From Paractinoplanes rishiriensis (lineage in GTDB: Bacteria > Actinomycetota > Actinomycetes > Mycobacteriales > Micromonosporaceae), in assembly GCF_016862375.1 (NCBI RefSeq), contig NZ_BOMV01000059.1, positions 124,001 through 188,000 of the forward strand: a stretch of 64,000 bases of DNA, written 5' to 3'. Every line of letters begins with the position of its first letter. Positions within the stretch are counted from its first letter, which is position 1. This document shows, piece by piece, positions 44,188 to 55,508 of the stretch. The notes below the pieces were generated by a model, which was given only the letters and a program-made list of their open reading frames with translations, did not search any database and had not been told where the DNA came from. The position numbers and the translations under genes are program-made.

Positions 44188-45585
44188 TCACGGCCGGGTC
44201 ATGCGGAGGACGTCCAGCGCCTCGTCCAACTGTGCCTCGGTGAGCGTGCCGGAGGCGACGTGGCCGCGTTCGATCACCACCTCGCGGATCGACCGGCCGG
44301 AGGCCAGCGCGGCCTTGGCGATCGCGGCCGCCTCGTCATAGCCGAGGTAGCGGTTGAGCGGGGTGACGATCGACGGCGAGCCCTCCGCGTATCCCCGCGC
44401 GACCTCGACGTTCGCCTCGAGCCCGGCCACGCACCGGTCGGCCAGCATGCGGGACGAATTCCCCAGCAGCCGGATCGACTCCAGCAGGTTGCGGCCCATC
44501 ACCGGAAGCATGACGTTGAGCTCGAAGTCGCCCTGGCTCCCGGCGAACGCGACGGCGGCGTCGTTGCCGATCACCTGGGCGCAGACCTGGCGGACCGCCT
44601 CGGGCACCACCGGGTTGACCTTGCCCGGCATGATCGACGAGCCCGGCTGGAGGTCGGGCAGGCGCAGTTCGCGCAGGCCGGCCCGCGGTCCCGAGCCCAT
44701 CCAGCGGATGTCGTTGACGATCTTGTAGAGCCCCACCGCGATCACCCGGAGCTGGCCGGACGCCTCGACCAGCGCGTCCCGGGCACCCTGCGCCTCGAAG
44801 TGGTTGCGAGCCTCGGTCACCGGCAGGCCGGTGGTCTCCCGGAGCCGATCGATGACCGCGGCCGCGAAGCCGGGCGGGGTGTTCACCCCGGTGCCGACCG
44901 CGGTGCCGCCGAGCGGCAACTCGGCCAGCCGGGGCAGGGTCGCCTCGAGCCGCTCGATGCCGTTGGCCACCTGTTGTGCGTACCCGGAGAACTCCTGGCC
45001 CAGCGTGACCGGGGTGGCGTCCATCAGGTGGGTCCGGCCGCTCTTGACCACTTCGGCCCACTCGCCGGCCTTGGCGGACAGCGCCGCGGACAGGTGCTCG
45101 AGCGCCGGGATCAGCTGCTCGGCGACCGCCTCGGTGGCGGCCAGGTGGATCGAGGACGGGAAGACGTCGTTACTGGACTGCGACGCGTTGACGTGGTCGT
45201 TCGGGTGCACCTCGCGACCCAGCTCGCGGGCGGCCAGGGTGGCGATGACCTCGTTGGCGTTCATGTTCGAGGAGGTGCCCGAGCCGGTCTGGAAGACGTC
45301 GATCGGGAACTGGTCGTCATAACCCCCGGCGGCCACGTGCGCCGCTGCCGTCGCTATCGCTTCGGCGAGATCCTTTTCCAGTACGCCGAGACTCGCGTTC
45401 ACCTGTGCGGCGGCGCCCTTGATCCGGGCCAGCGCCGCGACGTGGGCCGGTTCCAGCCCCCGCCCCGAGATCGGGAAGTTCTCCACCGCCCGCTGGGTCT
45501 GCGCCCGCCAGAGGGCGTCGGCCGGCACCCGCACCTCGCCCATCGTGTCTTTCTCTACCCGGTAGCCACTCTGCTCGGTAGTCAC
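44188..45585 (-). CDS. fumC: class II fumarase
   Basis: Fumarate hydratase of the aspartase/fumarase family, 465 residues. Conserved segments: the N-terminal YRVEKDTMGEVRVPADAL, TGSGTSSNMNANEV, HPNDHVNASQSSNDVFP, and the catalytic signature GSSIMPGKVNPV. Iron-independent and oxygen-stable. The GTG start at 45585 overlaps the stop of the upstream AfsR-like gene in GTGA (45582-45585) and retains the conserved N-terminus. Its operon position behind two SARP regulators is unusual. A class I fumarase lies about 7 kb away on the same strand. Confidence 0.93.
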   Translation of the reverse strand: MTTEQSGYRVEKDTMGEVRVPADALWRAQTQRAVENFPISGRGLEPAHVAALARIKGAAAQVNASLGVLEKDLAEAIATAAAHVAAGGYDDQFPIDVFQTGSGTSSNMNANEVIATLAARELGREVHPNDHVNASQSSNDVFPSSIHLAATEAVAEQLIPALEHLSAALSAKAGEWAEVVKSGRTHLMDATPVTLGQEFSGYAQQVANGIERLEATLPRLAELPLGGTAVGTGVNTPPGFAAAVIDRLRETTGLPVTEARNHFEAQGARDALVEASGQLRVIAVGLYKIVNDIRWMGSGPRAGLRELRLPDLQPGSSIMPGKVNPVVPEAVRQVCAQVIGNDAAVAFAGSQGDFELNVMLPVMGRNLLESIRLLGNSSRMLADRCVAGLEANVEVARGYAEGSPSIVTPLNRYLGYDEAAAIAKAALASGRSIREVVIERGHVASGTLTEAQLDEALDVLRMTRP

Positions 45586-48566
45586 CGCACCATCGTCTCT
45601 CGGCCGGCCCCGGGCCGCAGTTGATCCTCGCCACCCCAGCGGGCCAGCCGGCGCTCCACCGCGAACCGCTCCGGCACATTCATCGCCCGGTACGCGGCCA
45701 GCGCCGCGGTCCACGAGCGGCGGGCCCGGTCCGGGTCGGTGCCGGCCAGGCTCTCGGCGATCTCCGCCTCGGCGCGCGCCGTCTCGTAGCCCAGCCGCGC
45801 GGTCCGGGCCAGGTCGAGCACCTCCCGGCACAGCTCACGCGACCGGGCCAGGTCGCCGGCCGCGCGGCAGGTCCGCGCGTACTCGGTCAGGAATTCGGCC
45901 TCGTGCCGCCGGTCGCCGGTCTGCCGGGCGATCTCCACCGCGGCCCGGTGCTCGACGCCGGCCTCGGCGAACCGGCCCTCGCTGCGCAACAGCTGGGCCA
46001 GCTCGCTGTGCGTCTCGCCCTCGATCGGCAGCACCCGCAGGCGCTGCGCCCGCCGCAGCACCACCTCGAACCGGCGGCGCAGCGTCGCCACCGGCAGGCT
46101 GCCCTGCCAGCGCCGGATCCGGTACGCCTGAATCAGCGAGTCGAGCACCACCGACTCGTCGTTCTGGTCGATCCCGCTCATCAGCAGCAACCGGGCGAAG
46201 TACAGCGCCTCAGCGTGCCGGCCCAGCCGGGCGCAGCCGACGCACAGGTATTTGAGGGCCGCCAGGTCACGGGTCCGGTCCCGGGCGAGGGCCGCCACCC
46301 GGCGCGCCTCCAGCGACTGCTCGACCGCCTCGGCGAACCGGCCCATCGACTCGTAGACCGCGGCCAGGTTGCCCATCGCGCTGGCCACCGCGCTCTGCTG
46401 GCCCAGTTCGGCGCGCAGCCGGATGGCGAGCTGGAGCAACTCGGTGGCCCGGCCCGGCTCACCCACCCGGGTGTAGCCGGAGGCCAGGTAGTTGGCCACG
46501 GTGGCCAGCCCGGCCCGGTCGCCGCTCGCCTCGACCAGCGGCATCGCCCGGTCGAACAGGGCCGCCACCTCGAGGCCGAAGCCGCGGGTGAACAGGTACC
46601 ACCAGGCCACCCGCGGAATCCACCAGGCGTACTCCGGGTGTCCGGCCGCGGCCGCGACCCCGACCAGAGCGGGCAGGTTGGGCCGTTCCCGCTCGAACCG
46701 GGCCGCCGGGTCGGTGATCTCGGCCAGCAGGTCGGGCCGTCGCGCCTGCGGCCCGCCGAGGTCCCGGTCGGACAGTTCGCGGAACGCGGCCGGCATGGTC
46801 GCCGCGGCCGCGTGCAGCTGGAAGTCCAGCACCCCGGTCAGCGCCTCGCGGCGTTCGGCGTCCGGCACGTCGGCGGCCAGCGCGGCGGCGAACTCGCGTA
46901 GCAGGTCGTGCAGGTGGTGGACGTCCGGCTCGGGCTCCTCGAGCAGGTGCACGTCGATCAGGTCGTCCAGCGCGTCCCGGGCGTCGGTCAGCGGCAGGCC
47001 GGTCAGCGCCGCCGCGGCCAGCGCGTCCAAACTGCCGCCCGGATAGAGGCCCAGCAGCCGGAACACCCGCTTGGCGTTCTCCGGCAGGTGGCCGTAAGAG
47101 AGGGTGAACGCGTCCGCGACCGAGCGGTCCTCGGCGGCCAGTTCCGGCAGCGCCGACGCGCCCAGCCGGCGGACCAGGTCGGACACCCGCCACCGGGGGC
47201 GGTGCGCCAGCCGGGCACCGGCCAGCCGCAGCGCCAGCGGCAGGCCACCGCAGCGCCGGACCACCTCGGCGGCGGCCTCCGGTTCGGCCAGCACCCGCTC
47301 GCCGGCGATCCGGGCCAGCATGGTGGCGGCCTCGGCGGGCGTCAGCACCGGCAGCGACACCGGGTGCACGCCGTCCAGGCCGACCAGCCGGCGCCGGCTG
47401 GTGACCAGGGCGAGCGCGCCCGGCGAGGTAGGCAACAGATCGGTGAGCTGGGCACTTGTGTAGGCGTTGTCGAAAACCACCAGCACCCGGCGCCGGGCCA
47501 CCTCGCTGCGCCACAGGGCCACCCGGTCGCGCGGTTCCATCGGCACCGCATCCGGGCTGACGCCGAGCTGCCGCAGCAGGCTCAGCACCGCGGCGGCCGG
47601 GTCCAGCGGCTGCTTGTCGCTGTGCCCGTACAGGTCGACGAACAGGTGCGCGTCCGGGTAGCGGTCGCCGAGCAGCGAGGCGACGTGCAGGGCCACCGTG
47701 GTCTTGCCGCTGCCGGCCATCCCCTCGATCGCCAGCACCACCGGGCCGGTCGGTTCGGCATCCTCGACGGTGCGCACCAGGCGGTCCAACACGGCCTGGC
47801 GGCCGGTGAAGTCGCCGACCGTACGCGGCAGGCAGCGCACCCGGGCCGGCGTCGGCAACTCGGCGCCCGGCAGCTGCCCCACCAGGATCTGCTGATGCAG
47901 GTCGCGCAGCTCGCGTCCCGGGTCGACGCCCAGCTCGTCACGCAGCGCGTCGCGGGCCCGGCGGAACTCGGCGAGCGCGTCGGCCTGCCGGCCGGCCCGG
48001 AACAGGGCCACCATCAGCTGACCGCGCAGCCGCTCCCGCAGCGGGAACCGCTCGACCAGCCCGGCCAGCTCGCTGAGCAGGTCGGGTTCGGCGCCGGTGG
48101 CCAGTTCGAGCTCGGCCCACTCCTCGGTCACGGTCATCCGGCGCTCGTCCCACACGGCCGCGTGCCGGCGCACCGCGGCGCTGTCGATTTCGGCCAGTGC
48201 CGGTCCCCGCCACAGGTCGAGGGCCTGCCGGAACAGCGCCGGGTCGCGCCGCTCGCGGGCCTCGGCGACCAACCGGGCAAAGACCTCGGCGTCCAGTTCC
48301 TCGGGATGCGCGGCGAACCGGTAGCCGGCCGGCGAGGTGCCGATCGCGTCCGGCGGCAACACCCGCCGCAACCGGGACACGCAGGTCTGCAACTGGCCGC
48401 GGGCGGTTGACGGTGGACCGTCGCCCCAGACCGCGTCGATCAACTCGCCGGCGGTCAGCACCCGATCGGCGTGCAACAGCAGCATCGCCAGCACCACCCG
48501 GTCCCGGCCCGCGGTCACCGCGTCGCCGGCCACCGCGAGCGGGCCCAGCACCCCGTACCGGATCAT
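45582..48566 (-). CDS. AfsR/SARP-family regulator (BTAD, NB-ARC, TPR)
   Basis: A 994-residue regulator with the AfsR plan: an OmpR-like DNA-binding domain (about 1-90, YGVLGPLAVAGD) and bacterial transcriptional activation domain (about 90-250), an NB-ARC ATPase with Walker A GMAGSGKTT (about 282-290) and Walker B VLVVFDNAYT, and a C-terminal TPR region of about 350 residues. AfsR proteins respond to phosphorylation and activate secondary metabolism. Its start overlaps the previous paralogue (ATGA) and its stop overlaps fumC (GTGA). The target genes are unknown. Confidence 0.92.
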   Translation of the reverse strand: MIRYGVLGPLAVAGDAVTAGRDRVVLAMLLLHADRVLTAGELIDAVWGDGPPSTARGQLQTCVSRLRRVLPPDAIGTSPAGYRFAAHPEELDAEVFARLVAEARERRDPALFRQALDLWRGPALAEIDSAAVRRHAAVWDERRMTVTEEWAELELATGAEPDLLSELAGLVERFPLRERLRGQLMVALFRAGRQADALAEFRRARDALRDELGVDPGRELRDLHQQILVGQLPGAELPTPARVRCLPRTVGDFTGRQAVLDRLVRTVEDAEPTGPVVLAIEGMAGSGKTTVALHVASLLGDRYPDAHLFVDLYGHSDKQPLDPAAAVLSLLRQLGVSPDAVPMEPRDRVALWRSEVARRRVLVVFDNAYTSAQLTDLLPTSPGALALVTSRRRLVGLDGVHPVSLPVLTPAEAATMLARIAGERVLAEPEAAAEVVRRCGGLPLALRLAGARLAHRPRWRVSDLVRRLGASALPELAAEDRSVADAFTLSYGHLPENAKRVFRLLGLYPGGSLDALAAAALTGLPLTDARDALDDLIDVHLLEEPEPDVHHLHDLLREFAAALAADVPDAERREALTGVLDFQLHAAAATMPAAFRELSDRDLGGPQARRPDLLAEITDPAARFERERPNLPALVGVAAAAGHPEYAWWIPRVAWWYLFTRGFGLEVAALFDRAMPLVEASGDRAGLATVANYLASGYTRVGEPGRATELLQLAIRLRAELGQQSAVASAMGNLAAVYESMGRFAEAVEQSLEARRVAALARDRTRDLAALKYLCVGCARLGRHAEALYFARLLLMSGIDQNDESVVLDSLIQAYRIRRWQGSLPVATLRRRFEVVLRRAQRLRVLPIEGETHSELAQLLRSEGRFAEAGVEHRAAVEIARQTGDRRHEAEFLTEYARTCRAAGDLARSRELCREVLDLARTARLGYETARAEAEIAESLAGTDPDRARRSWTAALAAYRAMNVPERFAVERRLARWGGEDQLRPGAGRETMVR

Positions 48567-51505
48567 CGACCACCCACCGCAACGGGATCACCCAGCCGGC
48601 GCTCCGCCTCGGCCCGCTCGGGCACCTGGAGGCGCTCGAAGATGTCCCGGGCCTCGCGCCAGTTAGCGGCGGCGCCCGCCGGATCGTCCGCCGCCAGGCA
48701 GTCACCGAGGCCGAGCAGCGCGCGGCCCTGCTCGATCGGCTGCGGCACCGCGGCCGCCCGGTCGAACGCCCGCCGGTGCAGCTCGGCGGCGCCGGCCGGG
48801 TCGCCGGACTCGCGGGTGATCCGGCCCATCAGGTTGAGAATCCACGGCACCAGGCGACGGTCGCCCATGTCCCGGAACAGGGCGAACGAGCGGCGCAGCT
48901 CGGCCATCGCCTCGCCGGAGCGGCCCTGGTCGAGCAGCACGACGGCGAGCTCACTGGTCACATCGGACACCAGCGCACGGTAGGGCAGCCGGATGCCCCA
49001 GCGCAGCAGGGTGCGGTAGTTGCGTTCGGCCACCGCCGGGGCGATCCGGCCGGCCCGCTGCCGGATCACGGTGAGGTGCATGAGCGAGTGCAGGACGGCG
49101 TTGCGGTCGCCGGTCAGCGCGGACAGCAGGAACCGGCGCCGCTGCATCCGCAACGCGTAGTCGTACCGGCCCAGGGCGGCCAGCGAATAGGACAGTGCGT
49201 CCAGGCAGAGCCCCGGGCTGACGCCCTCGTCCTGGTTGGCCAGCACCACCAGGGCCCGCTCGCACAGCTCCACCGACTCGGTGAGCCGGCCGACCTGGTA
49301 GAAGACGATGGCCAGGTTGCACATCGCGTTGGCCGCGCTGATCGGGTCGCCGACCTCGTGCAGCAGCCGGATGCTGCGTTCCAGCAGCGGCCGCGCGGCC
49401 TGATAGCGGGTGTGCCGGTAGTGCGCCGAGGCCAGATAGTTGGCCACCACCCCCTCGGCCCGCCGGTCGCCGGTCTGCCGGGTCGCCAGCAGCGCCCGGG
49501 CCAGCAGCGTCTCGATGTCGTCGGTGTAGCCGCGCGACCAGAGGAAGTGCCAGGCCGCGCGGGGCAGCATCCAGCCGTAGTCGGGCCGGTCGGCCGCGAA
49601 CGCCGCGTCCACGTAACCGGCCAGCGCCGGGCGTTCCCGCTCCAGCCGCTCGTCCGGTCCGGTCAGCGCCGCCAGCAGATCGGGACGCAGCGGCTCGGGC
49701 CGGCCCAGGTCGCGGATCAGCGCGCTGCGCCGGGCGTTGACGCTGGTCGCCACGGCCGCGTGCAGGGCCAGGTCGAGCGCCCGGACCAGCCCCGCCGTCC
49801 GCTCGGCCTCGGGCAGTTCGGCGGCCAGCGCGGTCGCGTATTCGCGCAGCAGATCGTGAAATCTGAAGACGCCGGGCGCCGGCTCCTCAAGAAGGTGTAC
49901 GTCGACCAGGTCGTCGATCAGATCCTCGGCGTCGGCGGTGGACAGGTCGTCGATCGCGGCCACCGCGAGCACGTCGAACCGGGGCGCCGGATGCAGGCCG
50001 AGCAGCCGGAACAGCCGCTGCGCCGGAGCCGCGAGCTGGCCGTAGGACAGGGCGAACGCGCCGGCCACGGTCCGGTCCTCGGCGGCCAGTTCGGGCAGTG
50101 CCGAGGTGCCGATCCGGCGTACCAGGTCGGCCACCTGCCAGCGCGGCCGGTGCGCGAGCCGGGCGCCGGCCAGCCGCAGCGCCAGCGGCAGCCCGCCGCA
50201 CCGCTGCACCACCTCGGCGGCGGCCTCCGGTTCCAGGCCGACCCGCTCGCCGGCGATCCGGGCCAGCATGGCGAGCGCCTCGTCCTCGGTGAACACCGAC
50301 AGCGACTCGTTGTGCACCGAGTCCAGACCGGACAACCGGCGGCGGCTGGTGACCAGCGCGAGACTGCCCGGCGCGGCCGGCAGCAGCTCGGCGATCTGCC
50401 GGGTGGAGGCGGCGTTGTCCAGCACCGCGAGCACCCGGCGCCGGGCCAGTTCGTTGCGCCACAGGTCGATCCGCTCGTCCAAGGCCGGCGGCACTCGGTC
50501 GGCGTCGATGCCCAGCTGGCGCAGCAGCAGCAGGAGTGCGACCGCCGGGTCCAGCGGTTCGCGGTCGCTGTGCCCGTGCAGGTCGACGAACAGGTGCGCG
50601 TCCGGGAACTGGTCGCCGACCAGCGACGCCACGTGCAGGGCCAGGGTCGTCTTGCCGCTGCCGGCCATCCCGTCGATCACCGCGAGGGCCGGCTCGTGCG
50701 GGCCGGCCGCCTCGACCACGCCGAGCAGCCGGCGCACCGCCGCTTCGCGTCCGGTGAAGTCGCCGACCGTACGCGGCAGGCAGCGGATCATTTCCGCCCG
50801 TTCCTCCGGCGGCTCGCCGGCCAGGATCTGCTTGTGCAGCTCGCGCAGTGCCCGGCCCGGCTCGATGCCCAGTTCCTCGCGCAGCGCGGCGCGGGCCCGC
50901 CGGTATTCGGCGAGCGCGTCGGCCTGCCGCCCGGCCCGGGCCAGCGCCACCATCAGCTGCCCGCGCAGCCGTTCCCGCAGCGGGAACTGCTCGACCAGTC
51001 CGGACAACTCGCCGACCAGGTCGCGGTCGTGTCCCGCGGAGAGCGCCAGGTCGACCCAGTCCTCGATGGCCACCGCGCGCTGCTCGTCCAGCACCGCGGC
51101 GGCCCGCCGCACCGCCTGGCTGTCGATCTCGACGAGGGCCGGCGCCCGCCAGAGCTCCAGCGCCCGCCGGTAGAGATCCGGGTCGCGCCGCTCGCGGGCC
51201 TGCGCCACCAGCCGCCCGAAGACCGCAGCGTCCAATTCGTCCGGTGCCAGCGCGAACCGGTAGCCGGCCGGGTCGGTGCTGATCACGCCCGACGGCAACG
51301 CCCGCCGCAGCCGGGACACGCAGGTCTGCAACTGGCCGCGCGCGGTGGACGGCGGCTGCTCGTCCCAGACCGCGTCGATCAGTTCGGCGGCGGTGAGCAC
51401 CCGGTCCGGGTGCAGCAGCATCATGGCCAGCACGATGCGATCCCGCCCCGCGGTGATCGGATCACCGGCGACCGCGAGCGGACCGAGCACGCTATATCTG
51501 ATCAC
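48563..51505 (-). CDS. AfsR/SARP-family regulator paralogue (BTAD, NB-ARC, TPR)
   Basis: A 980-residue homologue of the neighbouring regulator, with the same domain order: DNA-binding domain (YSVLGPLAVAGD), BTAD, NB-ARC with Walker A GMAGSGKTT (about 279-287) and a TPR tail. The two align almost throughout, more in the N-terminal 550 residues than in the TPR region, so they arose by tandem duplication and then diverged in the sensor part. Start is GTG at 51505. It heads an operon of two regulators and fumC. Repeat-like GGTGA pairs near 51520-51536 upstream may be binding sites of SARP type. Confidence 0.92.
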   Translation of the reverse strand: MIRYSVLGPLAVAGDPITAGRDRIVLAMMLLHPDRVLTAAELIDAVWDEQPPSTARGQLQTCVSRLRRALPSGVISTDPAGYRFALAPDELDAAVFGRLVAQARERRDPDLYRRALELWRAPALVEIDSQAVRRAAAVLDEQRAVAIEDWVDLALSAGHDRDLVGELSGLVEQFPLRERLRGQLMVALARAGRQADALAEYRRARAALREELGIEPGRALRELHKQILAGEPPEERAEMIRCLPRTVGDFTGREAAVRRLLGVVEAAGPHEPALAVIDGMAGSGKTTLALHVASLVGDQFPDAHLFVDLHGHSDREPLDPAVALLLLLRQLGIDADRVPPALDERIDLWRNELARRRVLAVLDNAASTRQIAELLPAAPGSLALVTSRRRLSGLDSVHNESLSVFTEDEALAMLARIAGERVGLEPEAAAEVVQRCGGLPLALRLAGARLAHRPRWQVADLVRRIGTSALPELAAEDRTVAGAFALSYGQLAAPAQRLFRLLGLHPAPRFDVLAVAAIDDLSTADAEDLIDDLVDVHLLEEPAPGVFRFHDLLREYATALAAELPEAERTAGLVRALDLALHAAVATSVNARRSALIRDLGRPEPLRPDLLAALTGPDERLERERPALAGYVDAAFAADRPDYGWMLPRAAWHFLWSRGYTDDIETLLARALLATRQTGDRRAEGVVANYLASAHYRHTRYQAARPLLERSIRLLHEVGDPISAANAMCNLAIVFYQVGRLTESVELCERALVVLANQDEGVSPGLCLDALSYSLAALGRYDYALRMQRRRFLLSALTGDRNAVLHSLMHLTVIRQRAGRIAPAVAERNYRTLLRWGIRLPYRALVSDVTSELAVVLLDQGRSGEAMAELRRSFALFRDMGDRRLVPWILNLMGRITRESGDPAGAAELHRRAFDRAAAVPQPIEQGRALLGLGDCLAADDPAGAAANWREARDIFERLQVPERAEAERRLGDPVAVGGR

Positions 51506-51536
51506 CCATCACACCCCGTGGTGATCGCTGGTGACT
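51500..51536. promoter_or_regulatory. inverted and direct GGTGA repeats at the SARP gene start
   Basis: gatcacc (51500-51506) and ggtgatc (51520-51526) are perfect 7-base arms 13 bases apart that span the start codon. A second GGTGA copy starts at 51530, ten bases after 51520. SARP proteins bind direct heptamer repeats spaced by one helical turn, so autoregulation is possible. Confidence 0.35.
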
Positions 51537-51863
51537 GACAGTGGCCGTGAGACGCGTCGCGCTTGCGCCACCCCGACCCTGTTCCGGTCGGAGAAGCGTA
51601 ACCGAGATCGGTGAGAGCGGATCGACAGCGATCCGAGAGCGTGGCCGGGCAAGCTGTACTTGCGTCGCTCCACCGCGGATGTTCCCAAGGCATCGCCCCA
51701 GCGCGGTGGGGCGCCGCATTGTGTTTCACGGGGGACTGAGAGCCCGCCCGGCCACCGGCTCGGGCGGGCTGTTCGTATCACGATGATCACTCTCGGTTGG
51801 ACGAGCGGCGCGGCGGAACGTAACCTCGGCAAGGTTTGCACCCCCGACGACAAGGATCTCCTG
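51537..51863. other. non-coding gap before lipoprotein gene
   Basis: This gap between two divergent genes holds no supported gene; short frames here lack codon bias and domains. A GC-rich hairpin (51741-51770) is the only clear structure. Promoters for both neighbours must lie here, but I could not place -35/-10 pairs with confidence. Confidence 0.5.
51741..51770 (+). terminator. GC-rich hairpin of terminator type, no upstream gene
   Basis: agcccgcccg (51741-51750) and cgggcgggct (51761-51770) form a perfect 10-base stem with a 10-base loop, followed by gttcgtat. It looks like an intrinsic terminator, but no coding gene ends before it; it could end a small RNA transcribed from about 51540 or a leader of the lipoprotein. 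Confidence 0.45.
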
Positions 51864-52382
51864 ATGCGACGCGCCATCGTGGCCGTGCTCGCCGGCGCCA
51901 CCGTGCTGGCCGGCTCCGCCTGTGACAGCGACGCGACCAGCACCGACACCACCGCCGCCAGCTCACCCCCGTCGGTGGCACCGTCCACCGCGGCCAACAC
52001 CGCACCTCCGGACTATTCGGCCAGCACCAGGCTGGTCTGCGACAAGCTGAAGACGCTGTACACCACGGAGCTGCGAGCGTTCGGCACCGCGATGGGCAAG
52101 ATGGTGACCTACAAGGAGGAGAAGCAAACCTCCGAGGCGGAAAAGGCCGAACGCGTGGCAGCCGGCCAGCTCCAGGCCGCAGCCACCAAAATCCGCAAGG
52201 AAACCGCCGCCGCCGAAAACCCCGACTTCCAGGCCGCCGGCAAGGTCTCCGCCGCCAAGCTGGAGACGAGCGCCAAGGACCGCAAGTACATGGACAAGGT
52301 CAAAACCCTGACCGACCTGAACAAATCCGTAGAGGCCCAGTTCACCGAGTGGCTGAACCCGGTAGCCGGCTACTGCGGCTGA
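51864..52382 (+). CDS. small secreted (lipo)protein of unknown function
   Basis: A 172-residue protein with a signal sequence and a Cys at about 20 (LAGSACDSD) that resembles a lipobox, though the -3 residue is Gly instead of Leu. A Ser/Thr/Pro/Ala-rich segment follows, then a helical, Lys/Glu-rich domain with two further cysteines (LVCDKLKTLY and the terminal YCG) that could form a disulphide. No known family is recognised. ATG at 51864 gives the best signal peptide. It is convergent with the class I fumarase, six bases between stops. Confidence 0.75.
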   Translation: MRRAIVAVLAGATVLAGSACDSDATSTDTTAASSPPSVAPSTAANTAPPDYSASTRLVCDKLKTLYTTELRAFGTAMGKMVTYKEEKQTSEAEKAERVAAGQLQAAATKIRKETAAAENPDFQAAGKVSAAKLETSAKDRKYMDKVKTLTDLNKSVEAQFTEWLNPVAGYCG

Positions 52383-52388
52383 CCCGGG

Positions 52389-54059
<1,671 letters not shown>

Positions 54060-54130
54060 GACGGGCAAGCCTAGGACAGCGGTGGCGCCGGGCGCGAACC
54101 ACTCCCGGGGGTGCCGGGATACCAGTTCGG

Positions 54131-55441
54131 TCAAGCAAACGGCAGGTATGCCATATCGCGCCCGTCGACGGCGATCATTCCGGCCGGGCCGACCGCGAAA
54201 ATCTTGGCGTGGGTACGGACATCGGCGAGCACCCGCCCGTTCGAGGGTGAAATCGCCGTCACCCGGGCCGGCTTGGTAGTGACAGTCACCACAGCGTGCG
54301 GGGAGAGCGCCGCGGACGACCCCGTCCCGGCCGGCCGGGTCCACGCCGACCGCCCGCGGGCCAGCGAGATGCCGCGCAATGTCGCCTTGTCGGCGCTGCG
54401 GACCACCGCGAACCGGTCGTTGACCGCGAGCACCTCCTCGCCCCGGTTGCCCTGCCACAGTGCCCGCCCGTCGTGCGCCGCGAGCAACTCCTGCCTGCCC
54501 ACCGGGTCGACGCCGAGCACCACGTCCTCGCCGCCGGCCGGGTCCCGGTCCTGGCGGCAGCCCGAGCCGTTGTCCGCGGTCCGCAGGTTGAGCCCGTCCC
54601 GCCGCCAGACCGTGCCGCCGGCCGGCGGGTCGGTGGCCACCACGTCGAAGTAGCAGGTGCCGTCGGCGGCCGTGGCGGTCACCGTCAGCACCCGGCCGCC
54701 GGCCACCGCGATCCGCTGGTCGCCGGCCGGTTCCGCGGTCTGCACGAGCCTGCCGGTGGCGGTGTCGATCACCCGGACCTTGCCGTCCTCGGGCAGCCCG
54801 AGCAGCGCCGGCATGCGCCGCGGACCGGCCACGTCGTCGTCCACCCCGTTCGCGGTCATCGCCTGGGTGTCCGGCAGGTCGGGGTTGGCGGCGTTCAGCA
54901 CGAAGCCGATGCCGCCGGTGCTCACCCGCCACCGGGCGTTGCCGCGCGGGTCCCAGGCGGTCAGCTCACACTCGCCGCCCTTGCCACAACGAAGATCAAC
55001 AATCGCATTCTGGTACGCCCACACCGCCGTCGCCTCGGAGTCGGCCCGCCGGATGGTGCCGCTGCGTGGGTCGAACACCTGGTAGCCCTTGGTGAGCAGC
55101 CGGCCGGTGACCACCACGGCGTCGTTGCCCTCGCCGGCCACCGCGGCCCAGTCGGCGTCGTTGCCCCACAGCCGGACGCCGGCGTGCAGCCCGTATGACT
55201 CGACCGAGGTGCGGTATTCGACGATCACCGCGTCGCCGGCGATGGTGACGCTCTGCGGGCTGCCGCCGATGGTCTGCTGCCAGCGGGACACCCCGGACGC
55301 GATCGGCTCGCTGGTGTTGAACCAGGCCCAGAACTTCGGCCACGGGTTCCACGTGTTCGTGGTGGCCAGGACGATCACGACAATGACGGCGGCGAGGAGA
55401 TAGCTCCTCCAGGGACTGCCCGCCGACGCCATGCGCGACAC
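54131..55441 (-). CDS. membrane-anchored PQQ-like beta-propeller protein
   Basis: A 436-residue protein with one N-terminal transmembrane helix (about 12-29, SYLLAAVIVVIVLATTNTW) and an extracytoplasmic propeller of PQQ-type blades (VFDPRSGTIRRAD, IDTATGRLVQTAE, LAAHDGRALW, ISPSNGRVLAD). No catalytic signature. Start either GTG at 55441 or ATG at 55432. It is one of three propeller proteins in the window. It follows the Lrp gene on the same strand with a 67-base gap, and precedes the class I fumarase. Confidence 0.83.
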   Translation of the reverse strand: MSRMASAGSPWRSYLLAAVIVVIVLATTNTWNPWPKFWAWFNTSEPIASGVSRWQQTIGGSPQSVTIAGDAVIVEYRTSVESYGLHAGVRLWGNDADWAAVAGEGNDAVVVTGRLLTKGYQVFDPRSGTIRRADSEATAVWAYQNAIVDLRCGKGGECELTAWDPRGNARWRVSTGGIGFVLNAANPDLPDTQAMTANGVDDDVAGPRRMPALLGLPEDGKVRVIDTATGRLVQTAEPAGDQRIAVAGGRVLTVTATAADGTCYFDVVATDPPAGGTVWRRDGLNLRTADNGSGCRQDRDPAGGEDVVLGVDPVGRQELLAAHDGRALWQGNRGEEVLAVNDRFAVVRSADKATLRGISLARGRSAWTRPAGTGSSAALSPHAVVTVTTKPARVTAISPSNGRVLADVRTHAKIFAVGPAGMIAVDGRDMAYLPFA

Positions 55442-55508
55442 GCTAACGACGTCAATCCCCCGCGGGATGGATCTCCGATTTGTCCGTGTCGATGTCTTTA
55501 ATTGGGTT

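Noticed and set aside
48197..51538. 1113-codon open frame on the plus strand opposite the AfsR-like genes
   Set aside because: Same reason: antisense shadow without signatures; the minus strand encodes complete NB-ARC regulators.
51541..51786. 81-codon frame in the gap before the lipoprotein gene
   Set aside because: Arg/Pro-rich translation, no ribosome site, runs through the hairpin; not supported as a gene.
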